From the NCBI RefSeq assembly GCF_900890705.1, contig NZ_CAAHFH010000002.1, forward strand, positions 1,860,001-1,924,000: a stretch of 64,000 nucleotides of DNA, written 5' to 3'. Shown here piece after piece: positions 29,175 through 37,418 of this stretch (within the stretch, counting starts at the first letter, position 1; every line of letters starts with the position of its first letter). The position numbers and the translations under genes were made by a program. The notes beneath the pieces are model-generated. The model searched no databases and was not told the origin of the DNA. It saw nothing but the letters and a program-made list of their open reading frames with translations. The stretch is from Pontiella sulfatireligans. GTDB lineage: Bacteria; Verrucomicrobiota; Kiritimatiellia; Kiritimatiellales; Pontiellaceae.

Positions 29175-31076
29175 ATGTACAAGTCTTTATACAAAGTGGT
29201 TGTAGTTGGAGGAGGCCATGCTGGATACGAAGCCGCGTTAGCCTCTGCGAGAATGGGAGTTGATACTCTATTAATAACTCTAAAAAAGGGACTTATAGGT
29301 AGACTACCATGTAACCCTGCTGTTGGAGGAATTGCAAAATCACACCTTGTTTCTGAACTGGACGCTCTTGGAGGAGAACTCGGACGCAACTCTGACTACA
29401 CCGGAATCCAATACCGCATGCTAAATACCCGAAAGGGACCAGCAGTGCAATCAAACCGGATTCAGTGCGACAAGGACTTATTCCCCCAACGAATCCAAGC
29501 AGTTCTCGCCATGCAGGACAATCTGGAAATGCTGGATGATATTGTAACGGCCATCCGGACAAAGAATGGAAAAATATGCGGAGTCACCTGTCGCTCCAGC
29601 GGAGATATTAATGCCGAATCCGTTGTAATATGCACAGGAACCTTTCTTCGTGGCCGAGTGCTTATCGGCATGAAAAGCATCAAGGAAGGACGCATGGGAG
29701 AAGAATCTGCTGAAGGTCTTTCCGCATCATTTGACCAATTTGGATTCGACCTAGGACGGCTTAAAACAGGCACCCCGCCCCGTATTCACAGAGATTCGGT
29801 GGATTATTCCAAAATGGAGAATCAGCCAGGGGATGATCCACCTCCCTTTTTCTCGCGAATGGCCCGCAAAGAATGGAAAATGTTCCACGTGGAACATGGA
29901 AACCCAGACCCAGAAGAGATGAAGCGCTTGTTCCACGTGGAACATAACGCTCTTCACCCATGGATGCCGGGCGCAGATCAGATTCCATGCTGGCTCACTC
30001 ACACGAATGAAAATACTCACCAAATAATAGCGGACAACCTCAGCAAAAGCGCAATGTATGGCGGAATGGTTGAAGGCACAGGCGTGCGCTACTGCCCCTC
30101 AATCGAGGATAAAATTGTTAAGTTTTCCGACCGCAACTCGCATCACGTCTTTATTGAACCTGAGGGGCGAAACAACATCCGCCTCTACCCCAACGGAACA
30201 TCCAACAGCCTTCCCGAGGACATTCAGGAGCAAATGGTCCGTTCAATTCACGGGCTTGAAAACGCTGAAATCCTCCGACCAGGCTATGCCATTGAGTATG
30301 ACTATTCCGATCCAACGCAGCTATTCCATACTCTGGAAACAAAACGAGTAGAAAACCTCTATTTTGCAGGCCAATTAAACGGGACAACTGGCTATGAGGA
30401 AGCCGCCGGACAAGGATTTATTGCCGGTGCCAACGCTGCGCTAAAGGTTTCAGGCCAAGACCCCCTAACTTTAAGCCGTAACGAAAGCTATATTGGCGTT
30501 TTAATCGATGATCTAGTTACCAAAGGTACGGATGAGCCATACCGCATGTTTACCTCGCGATCAGAACATCGCCTTACACTTCGTCAGGACAATACCTATT
30601 TCCGTTTGCTGGAAAAAACAAAACAGCTCGGTATTATCGACTCCAATGAAATAGGCCTTATTTCTCGGCAATGGAAAGAGATCGAAAAGGAAATCTCACG
30701 CCTCGAAAAAGTATTTCACGAAGGAAACTCTCTCGGCCAACTTCTCCGTCGCCCGGAATCTTCATATAAAACTTTGCCGCAGGAATCATCTTCCTTAGAT
30801 GAAGAAGTAATTAAGCAGGTTGAAATTGAAGTTAAATATGCTGGATACATTAAGCGGGAAAAAGAGCGTATTGAATCATCGAAAAAGCAAGAAAGTCAGT
30901 TAATACCACTCGATTTTGATTACGATGTGATTAATAGCATGCGTTTTGAAGCCCGTGAAAAACTGAAGAAAATAAAACCAGAAAACCTGGGCCAAGCTGC
31001 CCGCATATCGGGTGTAAATCCTTCCGACGTTTCCATTCTTGCTATGTGGCTTAAACGCCATATACAACGGAAATAG
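29175..31076 (+). CDS. mnmG: tRNA modification enzyme MnmG, carrying parS sites
   Basis: 633 residues from ATG 29175; a TTG at 29163 could add four residues. It is the FAD/NADH subunit that, with MnmE, makes 5-carboxymethylaminomethyl-uridine at tRNA wobble U34. Motifs are [20 protein letters not shown] (FAD) and [19 protein letters not shown], and the C-terminus is typical ([18 protein letters not shown]). Unusually, about 40 extra residues sit near residues 230-265, encoding FHVEH twice; these are the reading of two parS palindromes (29881-29896 and 29929-29944). The usual order resumes at [17 protein letters not shown]. mnmG is often near oriC. Confidence 0.95.
   Translation: MYKSLYKVVVVGGGHAGYEAALASARMGVDTLLITLKKGLIGRLPCNPAVGGIAKSHLVSELDALGGELGRNSDYTGIQYRMLNTRKGPAVQSNRIQCDKDLFPQRIQAVLAMQDNLEMLDDIVTAIRTKNGKICGVTCRSSGDINAESVVICTGTFLRGRVLIGMKSIKEGRMGEESAEGLSASFDQFGFDLGRLKTGTPPRIHRDSVDYSKMENQPGDDPPPFFSRMARKEWKMFHVEHGNPDPEEMKRLFHVEHNALHPWMPGADQIPCWLTHTNENTHQIIADNLSKSAMYGGMVEGTGVRYCPSIEDKIVKFSDRNSHHVFIEPEGRNNIRLYPNGTSNSLPEDIQEQMVRSIHGLENAEILRPGYAIEYDYSDPTQLFHTLETKRVENLYFAGQLNGTTGYEEAAGQGFIAGANAALKVSGQDPLTLSRNESYIGVLIDDLVTKGTDEPYRMFTSRSEHRLTLRQDNTYFRLLEKTKQLGIIDSNEIGLISRQWKEIEKEISRLEKVFHEGNSLGQLLRRPESSYKTLPQESSSLDEEVIKQVEIEVKYAGYIKREKERIESSKKQESQLIPLDFDYDVINSMRFEAREKLKKIKPENLGQAARISGVNPSDVSILAMWLKRHIQRK
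29881..29896. promoter_or_regulatory. parS chromosome-segregation site 1, inside mnmG
   Basis: The sequence TGTTCCACGTGGAACA is a perfect 16-bp palindrome identical to the ParB (Spo0J) binding site reported in Pseudomonas and close to the B. subtilis form. ParB binding seeds the segregation complex near oriC. The assignment rests on exact sequence identity to known parS. Confidence 0.9.
29929..29944. promoter_or_regulatory. parS chromosome-segregation site 2, inside mnmG
   Basis: A second perfect TGTTCCACGTGGAACA, 48 bases from the first measured start to start. The two sites encode the same peptide FHVEH in the same frame. Confidence 0.9.
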
Positions 31077-31548
31077 TGCCTTGACGATGTCTTAGATCGT
31101 CATTTCATTTCCCCGTATATTAATAGATTTTTCATCCCTACCATTAGATCCATGTCTCAACTTTGAGTTCATGGATTTATTTATCGAATCCCTCATTTAA
31201 ATCGAACTCATGACTAGGTTTTAGCGGGGCATCCTTTTGGCTCTAATTAATAATTTAAGCGAGGGTTTATTCTTACCATATAGTGGATTACAAATTTATC
31301 CTGAAATTTAGCATATAATGCTCAAGTATATTTTCGATGCCGAGATAAATGACGATAAAGTTGATCATATTAGCTACCTATTACCAAGTATGGCAGGATA
31401 AATAATGCTAGTGATTAGTCTGTAAACTATATTTCGTATAAATATATCGATATAAAAGGAGTTCCGTTGATCTTTCCGTTTTTTTAAGTATTTTGGAATG
31501 TGGACTTTCCGTATATACAGCGTGAGAACCCTAGCAGTGGAGATTAAA
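31077..31548. other. AT-rich gene-free stretch before the hydrogenase operon
   Basis: About 470 bases of low G+C with no supported gene on either strand. A hairpin, TGACGAT...ATCGTCA, at 31082-31102 just after mnmG could act as its terminator, though the T run is poor. The region up to 31548 is the likely hydrogenase promoter; no clear -10/-35 pair was fixed. Confidence 0.5.
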
Positions 31549-32079
31549 ATGCCTGATGCAAATATGTCTGTAACTTGTTCCTGTGGAACGAATGAAAACA
31601 ATGAAACACTATTTGATAAGCTGGATGAGATTCTCGAAGAGTACAAATTCAAAGAGGGCGGCCTTATTCCTGTTCTCCAAATCGCACAAGGGCTGTTTGG
31701 CTTTCTCCCAGAAGAGGCGCTGCATCACATTGCAACTAAAATGAACAAGCCCTATAGCGAGGTGGCTGGTGTCGTAGGATTTTATTCCTACTTTTCAACG
31801 CAACCACGCGGAAATAACGTTATAAGAGTCTGCCTAGGAACAGCATGCTATGTTCGAGGTGGAAAACAGGTTTTGGATTCCCTTAAAAAGGAGCTCCATA
31901 TTGACGTTGGCGAAACGACTGAAGATAAGGTTTTCTCATTGGAGGTGGCACGTTGCTTCGGCGCCTGCGGGTTAGCGCCGGCCATCATGATCAATGACGA
32001 CGTCCATCAACGCGTCAAACCTACACGAATTAAGCAAATCCTTGCTCCTTACTATAAAACTGAAATGGAGGAAGCGTAG
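31549..32079 (+). CDS. hydC: NuoE-like [2Fe-2S] subunit of the hydrogenase
   Basis: 176 residues from ATG 31549 behind GGAG. The thioredoxin-like NuoE fold has the helical start GLIPVLQIAQGLFGFLPEE and the four ligand Cys in RVCLGTACYVRGG and VARCFGACGLAP. Bound as HydC in bifurcating hydrogenases, it relays electrons between the flavin subunit and HydA. A short Cys pair (CSCGT) near the N-terminus is extra. It is first in the unit hydC-hydB-hydA, two bases before hydB. Confidence 0.92.
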   Translation: MPDANMSVTCSCGTNENNETLFDKLDEILEEYKFKEGGLIPVLQIAQGLFGFLPEEALHHIATKMNKPYSEVAGVVGFYSYFSTQPRGNNVIRVCLGTACYVRGGKQVLDSLKKELHIDVGETTEDKVFSLEVARCFGACGLAPAIMINDDVHQRVKPTRIKQILAPYYKTEMEEA

Positions 32080-32081
32080 CT

Positions 32082-35000
32082 ATGTCTGAAAAAATTAAAT
32101 CGCCGGCAGATCTAACGAAACTACAAATCCGAGAGATCCAAAAGCTTGGACTTCGTGTCGATCACTCGCTTCCAAAGTCTCGCGATGGCTCAGCGCGTGA
32201 AATATTAGTCTGTGTTGGAGGAGGGTGCTTGGCTTCTGGTGCTCTGGAAATTTGCAAAGCCTTTAAGCAGGCCATTGCAGACAACGACCTTGCACATAAG
32301 GCCACGTTGGTCGAAACCGGATGCATGGGGCCTTGCGCCGCAGGTCCTGTTGCTAAAATTATGCCCGACAATGTGTTCTACCAAGGTATCACTGCTGAGG
32401 ACGCAAAAACCATTGTCGAGCAGCATATTATGCAGGGGCAGATAGTTTCGCATTTGCTGCATAAGGACGCCGCTAGCGGAAAACCGGTAGCGGACATTGA
32501 TGATATCGAGTATTTCAAACGGCAAAATAAGGTGGTGCTACGAAATTGCGGAAATATCGACCCTTTTAAAATAACCGAGTACATCGCGACCAAAGGATAT
32601 CAGGCGCTTGCAAAGGCCGTTTCTTCAATGAGTTCCGAAGAAGTAGTCAACAGCATCTTGGAATCCGGATTGCGTGGGCGGGGCGGGGGAGGGTTCCCGA
32701 CCGGACTGAAGTGGAAATTCACCCGCGAGGCGGAGTCCGATATCAAAAGCGTAGTCTGCAACGCGGACGAAGGTGATCCAGGAGCATTCATGGACCGCAG
32801 TGTGCTGGAAGGCGATCCCCATAGCGTAATCGAAGGCATGTCCATCGCGGGGTATGCCGTTGGTGCCGCTCGCGGGTATGTTTACTGTCGCGCTGAATAT
32901 CCAATCGCCATCGAACGCCTGCAAAGGGCCATCAACCAAGCGCGCGACATTGGCTTGCTTGGTGAAAACATACTTGGAACCCAGTTTTGCTTTGATCTGG
33001 AAATACGCATGGGATCCGGCGCATTTGTCTGCGGAGAGGAAACCGCGCTAATGACCTCGATCGAAGGCAACCGCGGGGAACCACGGCCGCGGCCGCCATT
33101 CCCCGCCATCAAAGGGCTATGGGGAAAGCCTACCTTATTGAACAACGTGGAAACGTTTGCCAGCATACCGGTTATCATTTCTGACGGTGCCGAAAAATAT
33201 GCCGAACTCGGCACTGAAAAGAGCAAGGGAACGAAAGTATTCGCACTGGCCGGCGCGGTAAACAACACCGGATTGGTGGAAGTGCCAATCGGCATTTCTC
33301 TCGGCGAACTCCTCTACGACATCGGCGGCGGAATGATCGATGGCAAGCCGTTCAAGGCCGCGCAACTTGGCGGCCCGTCTGGAGGCTGCATTCCAAAAGA
33401 GCATCTCAATGTGGCGCTCGACTATGAATCGCTCAACGAACTCGGCGCCATCATGGGCTCCGGCGGTTTGATCGTGATGGACGAAGAAAGCTGCATGGTC
33501 GATGTTGCCCGCTTCTTCCTTGAATTTGTTCAGGAAGAATCATGCGGCAAATGCACCCCGTGCCGTGTGGGAACCAAACGACTGCTCGAAATTCTCGAGC
33601 GCATCTGCGATGGAAAAGGGGAGGAGGGCGATATTGAAAAGCTTATTTCCCTCGGCAACCAAATCAAAGAAACGGCCTTGTGCGGCCTAGGCAAAACCGC
33701 CGCCAATCCGGTGCTATCCACCATCCGGCATTTTCGGGTGGAATACGAAGAGCACATTCGCGAAAAGAAGTGCCGCGCCGGCGTATGCGCCGGCCTCGTC
33801 CGTGCCCCCTGCCAAAGTGCGTGTCCGGCCTCGGTCGATGTACCTGGCTTCGTTTCGCTCGTCGGAGAAAAACGCTATGCCGATGCGCTCAAGCTGCACC
33901 GCGAACGCAACCCATTTGCGGCCGCTTGTGCCCGCATTTGCTTCCACGCCTGCGAAGAGCACTGCCGCCGCTCCTCGCTCGACAGCCCGATTTCCATCCG
34001 CGGCATAAAGCGCTTCATGGTGGAACAAGAAATGATCATTCAAGTTCCCGAATGCAAAGAGAACGCAAAGAATGCCTCAAAAAAAATCGCCATCATCGGC
34101 GCAGGTCCAGCGGGACTGTCCTGTGCGTACTTTCTTGCGCGCCTCGGCTACAAGCCTAAGGTGTTCGATTCCTCGTCACGCCCCGGCGGCATGATGGCGC
34201 AGACCATTCCATCCTACCGCCTTCCTCGCGAAATCCTCGCTCGCGAGATCCGCATGATTGAACGCCTCGGCGTCGATATCGAATGCGACCGGGCGCTTGG
34301 ACGGGACTTTACCTTCGAAAGCCTTAAGGCGGACGGCTACGAAGCCGTATTTCTCGCAGTAGGGGCCCCAGATGGTTTAATGCTTGGGCTGGAAAACGAG
34401 GACGCAGAGGGCGTCACCGAAGCAATCAGTTTCCTGCGCGAATACAACGTCCGCGGTTCCGTTCCGGTTGGCAAGGACGTCGTCATTATTGGCGGCGGCA
34501 ATGCGGCCATTGATGCCGCCCGAACCGCCACCCGTCTAGATGCAAAAACCGTGACCGTGCTCTACCGCCGCACGCGGGAGCAAATGCCGGCCTACGAAGA
34601 GGAGATTGAAGAGGCAGAAGCCGAAGGCGTTAAACTACAGCTACTTACTTCTCCTGAAGAAATTGTTGTGGAAAACGGCCACGTGGTTGGCATCCGTTGC
34701 AAACCGATGGAGCTCGGTGCATTCGACCGTTCCGGAAGACGGCGTCCCGTTGCAGGGGAAGACAAGGACTTTATTGTTCCGTGCGACCAAGTCATCGTGG
34801 CCATTGGTCAAAGTGTGGATTTGCCGGCACTGAGCGGCAACTACACGTTTAATTTACAGCGCAACGGCTATCTTTCTACCGACGCGCTCACTAAAAAAAC
34901 TTCTAAAGATTGGATCTTTGCTGGCGGCGATGTCGCTACAGGCCCATCTTCAGTGATTGAAGCTGTGGCCGACGGTGAAAAGGCCGCGGCAGGAATCGAC

Positions 35001-35237
35001 CAATTTCTTACCGGTAAAAACAATGCCTTTTGGCGCGAGGAGAAGCGGAACAACACTTTCTTCGATCCCGATGCGGAACCCGTTATGTATGAACGTGAAA
35101 AACAGCCGCTCATTCCCGTGGAGCGGCGGCGATGCAACTTCGACGAGGTTGAGCAGCCGTGGGATGAAGCCACGGCAATCCGGCAGGCCAAACGCTGCCT
35201 GCGTTGCGACTACCGCGAAGAAGTCCACACTTGGTAA
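32082..35237 (+). CDS. hydB: HydB (NuoF-like) fused to a GltD-like NAD(P)H oxidoreductase
   Basis: 1,051 residues, nearly twice a normal HydB. Residues about 40-125 are a thioredoxin-like [2Fe-2S] domain (CVGGGCLASG; ETGCMGPCAAGP). Residues about 135-545 are the NuoF FMN/NADH module (SGLRGRGGGGFPTGLKW; CNADEGDPGAFMDR; EESCGKCTPCRVGTKR). From about 570 to 1040 lies a GltD-like module: Cys-rich CQSACPASVDVPGF and CARICFHACEEHCRR, FAD site AIIGAGPAGLSCAYFLA and NAD(P) site VVIIGGGNAAIDAARTATR. In common HydB the C-terminus is a ferredoxin domain, so the GltD graft adds a second FAD and nucleotide site as in NfnB. It should link H2 to both NADH and NAD(P)H; inference. Confidence 0.9.
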   Translation: MSEKIKSPADLTKLQIREIQKLGLRVDHSLPKSRDGSAREILVCVGGGCLASGALEICKAFKQAIADNDLAHKATLVETGCMGPCAAGPVAKIMPDNVFYQGITAEDAKTIVEQHIMQGQIVSHLLHKDAASGKPVADIDDIEYFKRQNKVVLRNCGNIDPFKITEYIATKGYQALAKAVSSMSSEEVVNSILESGLRGRGGGGFPTGLKWKFTREAESDIKSVVCNADEGDPGAFMDRSVLEGDPHSVIEGMSIAGYAVGAARGYVYCRAEYPIAIERLQRAINQARDIGLLGENILGTQFCFDLEIRMGSGAFVCGEETALMTSIEGNRGEPRPRPPFPAIKGLWGKPTLLNNVETFASIPVIISDGAEKYAELGTEKSKGTKVFALAGAVNNTGLVEVPIGISLGELLYDIGGGMIDGKPFKAAQLGGPSGGCIPKEHLNVALDYESLNELGAIMGSGGLIVMDEESCMVDVARFFLEFVQEESCGKCTPCRVGTKRLLEILERICDGKGEEGDIEKLISLGNQIKETALCGLGKTAANPVLSTIRHFRVEYEEHIREKKCRAGVCAGLVRAPCQSACPASVDVPGFVSLVGEKRYADALKLHRERNPFAAACARICFHACEEHCRRSSLDSPISIRGIKRFMVEQEMIIQVPECKENAKNASKKIAIIGAGPAGLSCAYFLARLGYKPKVFDSSSRPGGMMAQTIPSYRLPREILAREIRMIERLGVDIECDRALGRDFTFESLKADGYEAVFLAVGAPDGLMLGLENEDAEGVTEAISFLREYNVRGSVPVGKDVVIIGGGNAAIDAARTATRLDAKTVTVLYRRTREQMPAYEEEIEEAEAEGVKLQLLTSPEEIVVENGHVVGIRCKPMELGAFDRSGRRRPVAGEDKDFIVPCDQVIVAIGQSVDLPALSGNYTFNLQRNGYLSTDALTKKTSKDWIFAGGDVATGPSSVIEAVADGEKAAAGIDQFLTGKNNAFWREEKRNNTFFDPDAEPVMYEREKQPLIPVERRRCNFDEVEQPWDEATAIRQAKRCLRCDYREEVHTW

Positions 35238-35266
35238 TGGAAATTTAATAAACGAGAAATTGAGAT

Positions 35267-37039
35267 ATGATTAATCTGACCATCGACAACACACCGCTTA
35301 CCGTTGAAGAAGGAACCACAGTGCTGGAAGCCTGCAAGCAGGCAGGCATCAAGATCCCCACGCTCTGCTATCTTGAAAACATCCAAGCCATTGGTGCATG
35401 CCGCGTCTGTCTAGTCGAAATCGAGAGGGTGAAGGACCTGGTGGCCTCCTGCGTGATGCCCGTGGCCGAGGGCATGAAGGTAACTACCAACAACCGCCGT
35501 GTCCGCGAGGCTCGCAAAGTGGTCGTTGAACTCTTGCTTTCCGAACATGAAGGCGACTGCCAAACCTGTGATCGCAACGAAGACTGCGAGTTGCAAAGTC
35601 TCGCCCATGACCTCGGCATCAAGGAGTTGCGTTACGAGGGCGAAAAGGCGCAGCGCTTCCAGGACCACAGTACGGCCGGGCTTGTGCGCGATAGCGCCAA
35701 GTGTATTTCGTGCCGCCGTTGCGTAACCGTTTGCACGGCCATTCAGACCGTATCCGCTCTCTTCCCGCAAAGCCGTGGCTTCAAAACCACGATTGGCCCT
35801 GCCTTTGCGCAGAACCTCGACACGGTGACCTGTGTACAGTGTGGACAGTGCGCGGCTGTGTGTCCGGTCGGTGCCATCTCCGAACGCGACCAGATCGACG
35901 AGGTTTGGGCCGCGCTGGACGACCCATCCAAAACCGTTGTCGTGCAAACCGCCCCGGCCATCCGCGCCGCGCTCGGCGAATGCTTTGGCATGGAACCCGG
36001 AACGCTCGTTACCGGAAAAATGACTACCGCGCTGCGCAATATGGGATTCGACGCCATATTCGACACCGACTTTTCTGCCGACCTTACCATTATGGAAGAG
36101 GGGACGGAGCTGCTCACCCGCCTGAAAAAGGCGTTAGTCGACAAGGAGGACGTGGCCCTGCCCATGTTCACCAGCTGCTGTCCCAGCTGGATTCTGTTCG
36201 CGGAGTATTTCTACCCCGATATGCTCTCCAATCTCTCCACCTGCAAATCACCGCAGCAGATGATGGGGGCCATGGTTAAAACCTACTATGCAAAAAAAAT
36301 AGAAAAAAAGCCGGAAGAGATCGTCATGGTTTCCATCATGCCCTGCACCGCCAAGAAGCATGAAGCCGCCCGCGACGAAATGAACGATAGCGATGCGCAG
36401 GATGTGGATATTGTTCTCACCACCCGCGAACTGGGGAAAATGGTCAAACAAGCTGGAATCGACTTTTCCAGCCTCGCCGATTCCGAAATGGATGCGCCGC
36501 TCGGACTCAGCACCGGCGCGGCCGACATTTTTGCCAATACCGGTGGAGTGATGGAGGCTGCCCTTCGTACCGTCTATGAAATTGTTACCGGTCGCGAACT
36601 GCCGTTTGAAAACTTGCACGTCTCGCCGGTCGTTGGCCTTGAAGGGATCAAAGATGCCGAAATTACCATTGAGGGAACCGTTCCTGAATGGAGCTTCCTT
36701 GAAGGGGTGACCGTCAAGGTTGCCGTGGCGCATGCCTTGGGCAACGCCCGCAAACTCGTCGATAAAATCCGTGCCGGCGAAGCGGAATATCACTTCGTTG
36801 AAGTAATGACCTGCCCCGGCGGCTGCATTGGAGGCGGAGGACAACCGCGCATCACCACCGACGAAGTCCGCAAAAAGCGTATCGCCGCGATCTACGCAGA
36901 AGACGAAGGCAAGACCCTGCGAAAGTCGCACGAAAACGAAGGTGTCGCCAAACTCTACGAAGAATTCCTCGGCGTACCCCTGGGCCATAAATCGCATGAG
37001 TTGCTCCATACTAAATACTACAAAAAGGAACTTGTGTAG
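35267..37039 (+). CDS. hydA: [FeFe] hydrogenase catalytic subunit
   Basis: 590 residues. In order: [2Fe-2S] ferredoxin domain with the CX10CX2CX13C pattern (residues 34-62); a His-Cys3 cluster (HEGDCQTCDRNEDC); two [4Fe-4S] clusters (CISCRRCVTVC; CVQCGQCAAVCPVG); and the H-cluster motifs FTSCCPSWI (L1), MPCTAKKHEA (L2) and EVMTCPGGCIGGGGQP (L3). All five H-cluster cysteines are visible. It makes or uses H2, taking electrons from NADH and reduced ferredoxin via HydBC; a group A3-like bifurcating complex is inferred from the gene order. It is 29 bases after hydB. Confidence 0.96.
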   Translation: MINLTIDNTPLTVEEGTTVLEACKQAGIKIPTLCYLENIQAIGACRVCLVEIERVKDLVASCVMPVAEGMKVTTNNRRVREARKVVVELLLSEHEGDCQTCDRNEDCELQSLAHDLGIKELRYEGEKAQRFQDHSTAGLVRDSAKCISCRRCVTVCTAIQTVSALFPQSRGFKTTIGPAFAQNLDTVTCVQCGQCAAVCPVGAISERDQIDEVWAALDDPSKTVVVQTAPAIRAALGECFGMEPGTLVTGKMTTALRNMGFDAIFDTDFSADLTIMEEGTELLTRLKKALVDKEDVALPMFTSCCPSWILFAEYFYPDMLSNLSTCKSPQQMMGAMVKTYYAKKIEKKPEEIVMVSIMPCTAKKHEAARDEMNDSDAQDVDIVLTTRELGKMVKQAGIDFSSLADSEMDAPLGLSTGAADIFANTGGVMEAALRTVYEIVTGRELPFENLHVSPVVGLEGIKDAEITIEGTVPEWSFLEGVTVKVAVAHALGNARKLVDKIRAGEAEYHFVEVMTCPGGCIGGGGQPRITTDEVRKKRIAAIYAEDEGKTLRKSHENEGVAKLYEEFLGVPLGHKSHELLHTKYYKKELV

Positions 37040-37050
37040 TATTATCAGGC

Positions 37051-37101
37051 GGCGTGAATTTTCACATGAAGATTAAGGTGTAATCGAATTGAATTCACGC
37101 C
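37051..37101 (+). promoter_or_regulatory. Stem-loop between hydA and the TM1266-type gene
   Basis: GGCGTGAATT at 37051 pairs with AATTCACGCC ending at 37101, a ten-base perfect stem with a 31-base loop. There is no T run, so it may regulate or process the operon transcript instead of ending it. Confidence 0.5.
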
Positions 37102-37140
37102 TCAATCGTCACGCTTCACGAATGGGATAAGGAAAAAATA

Positions 37141-37386
37141 ATGGATAAGCATATTATTGTTGGGGTGCATATTGTAGAGCGAGAAGTACACGCTGTTCAA
37201 GTGCAAGAGCTTTTCACCCGCTACGGTTCCCAGATAAAAACCCGGTTGGGCATTCATGACGACATCTGCTCCTCAAACGGCCTCATTCTGCTGGAAATGG
37301 CGGATACCGCTGAAACCTGCAGAATGATTACAGAAATAAAGGCCATTGCCGGCGTCGATTGCAAAACCATGCTATTTGAGCATTAG
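37141..37386 (+). CDS. Iron-only hydrogenase system regulator, TM1266 type
   Basis: 81 residues with an ACT-like alpha-beta pattern: HIIVGVHIVEREVHAVQVQE, RLGIHDDICSSNGLILLEM and EIKAIAGVDCKTMLFEH. Length and position, about 100 bases after hydA, match the TM1266 family (putative regulators of iron-only hydrogenase systems). The family is small and DNA-binding has not been shown from this sequence. It is the last gene of the hydrogenase unit. Confidence 0.82.
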   Translation: MDKHIIVGVHIVEREVHAVQVQELFTRYGSQIKTRLGIHDDICSSNGLILLEMADTAETCRMITEIKAIAGVDCKTMLFEH

Positions 37387-37418
37387 ACTGTATGGTGGAT
37401 GCGCTTCGTCGCATCCGT

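Noticed and set aside
31374-31652. A 92-codon minus-strand frame before the hydrogenase operon
   Set aside because: It overlaps hydC and the AT-rich spacer and has no family support or ribosome site.
35267-37039. NuoG subunit of respiratory complex I
   Set aside because: All three H-cluster motifs are intact and no other nuo genes are present, so it is a hydrogenase.
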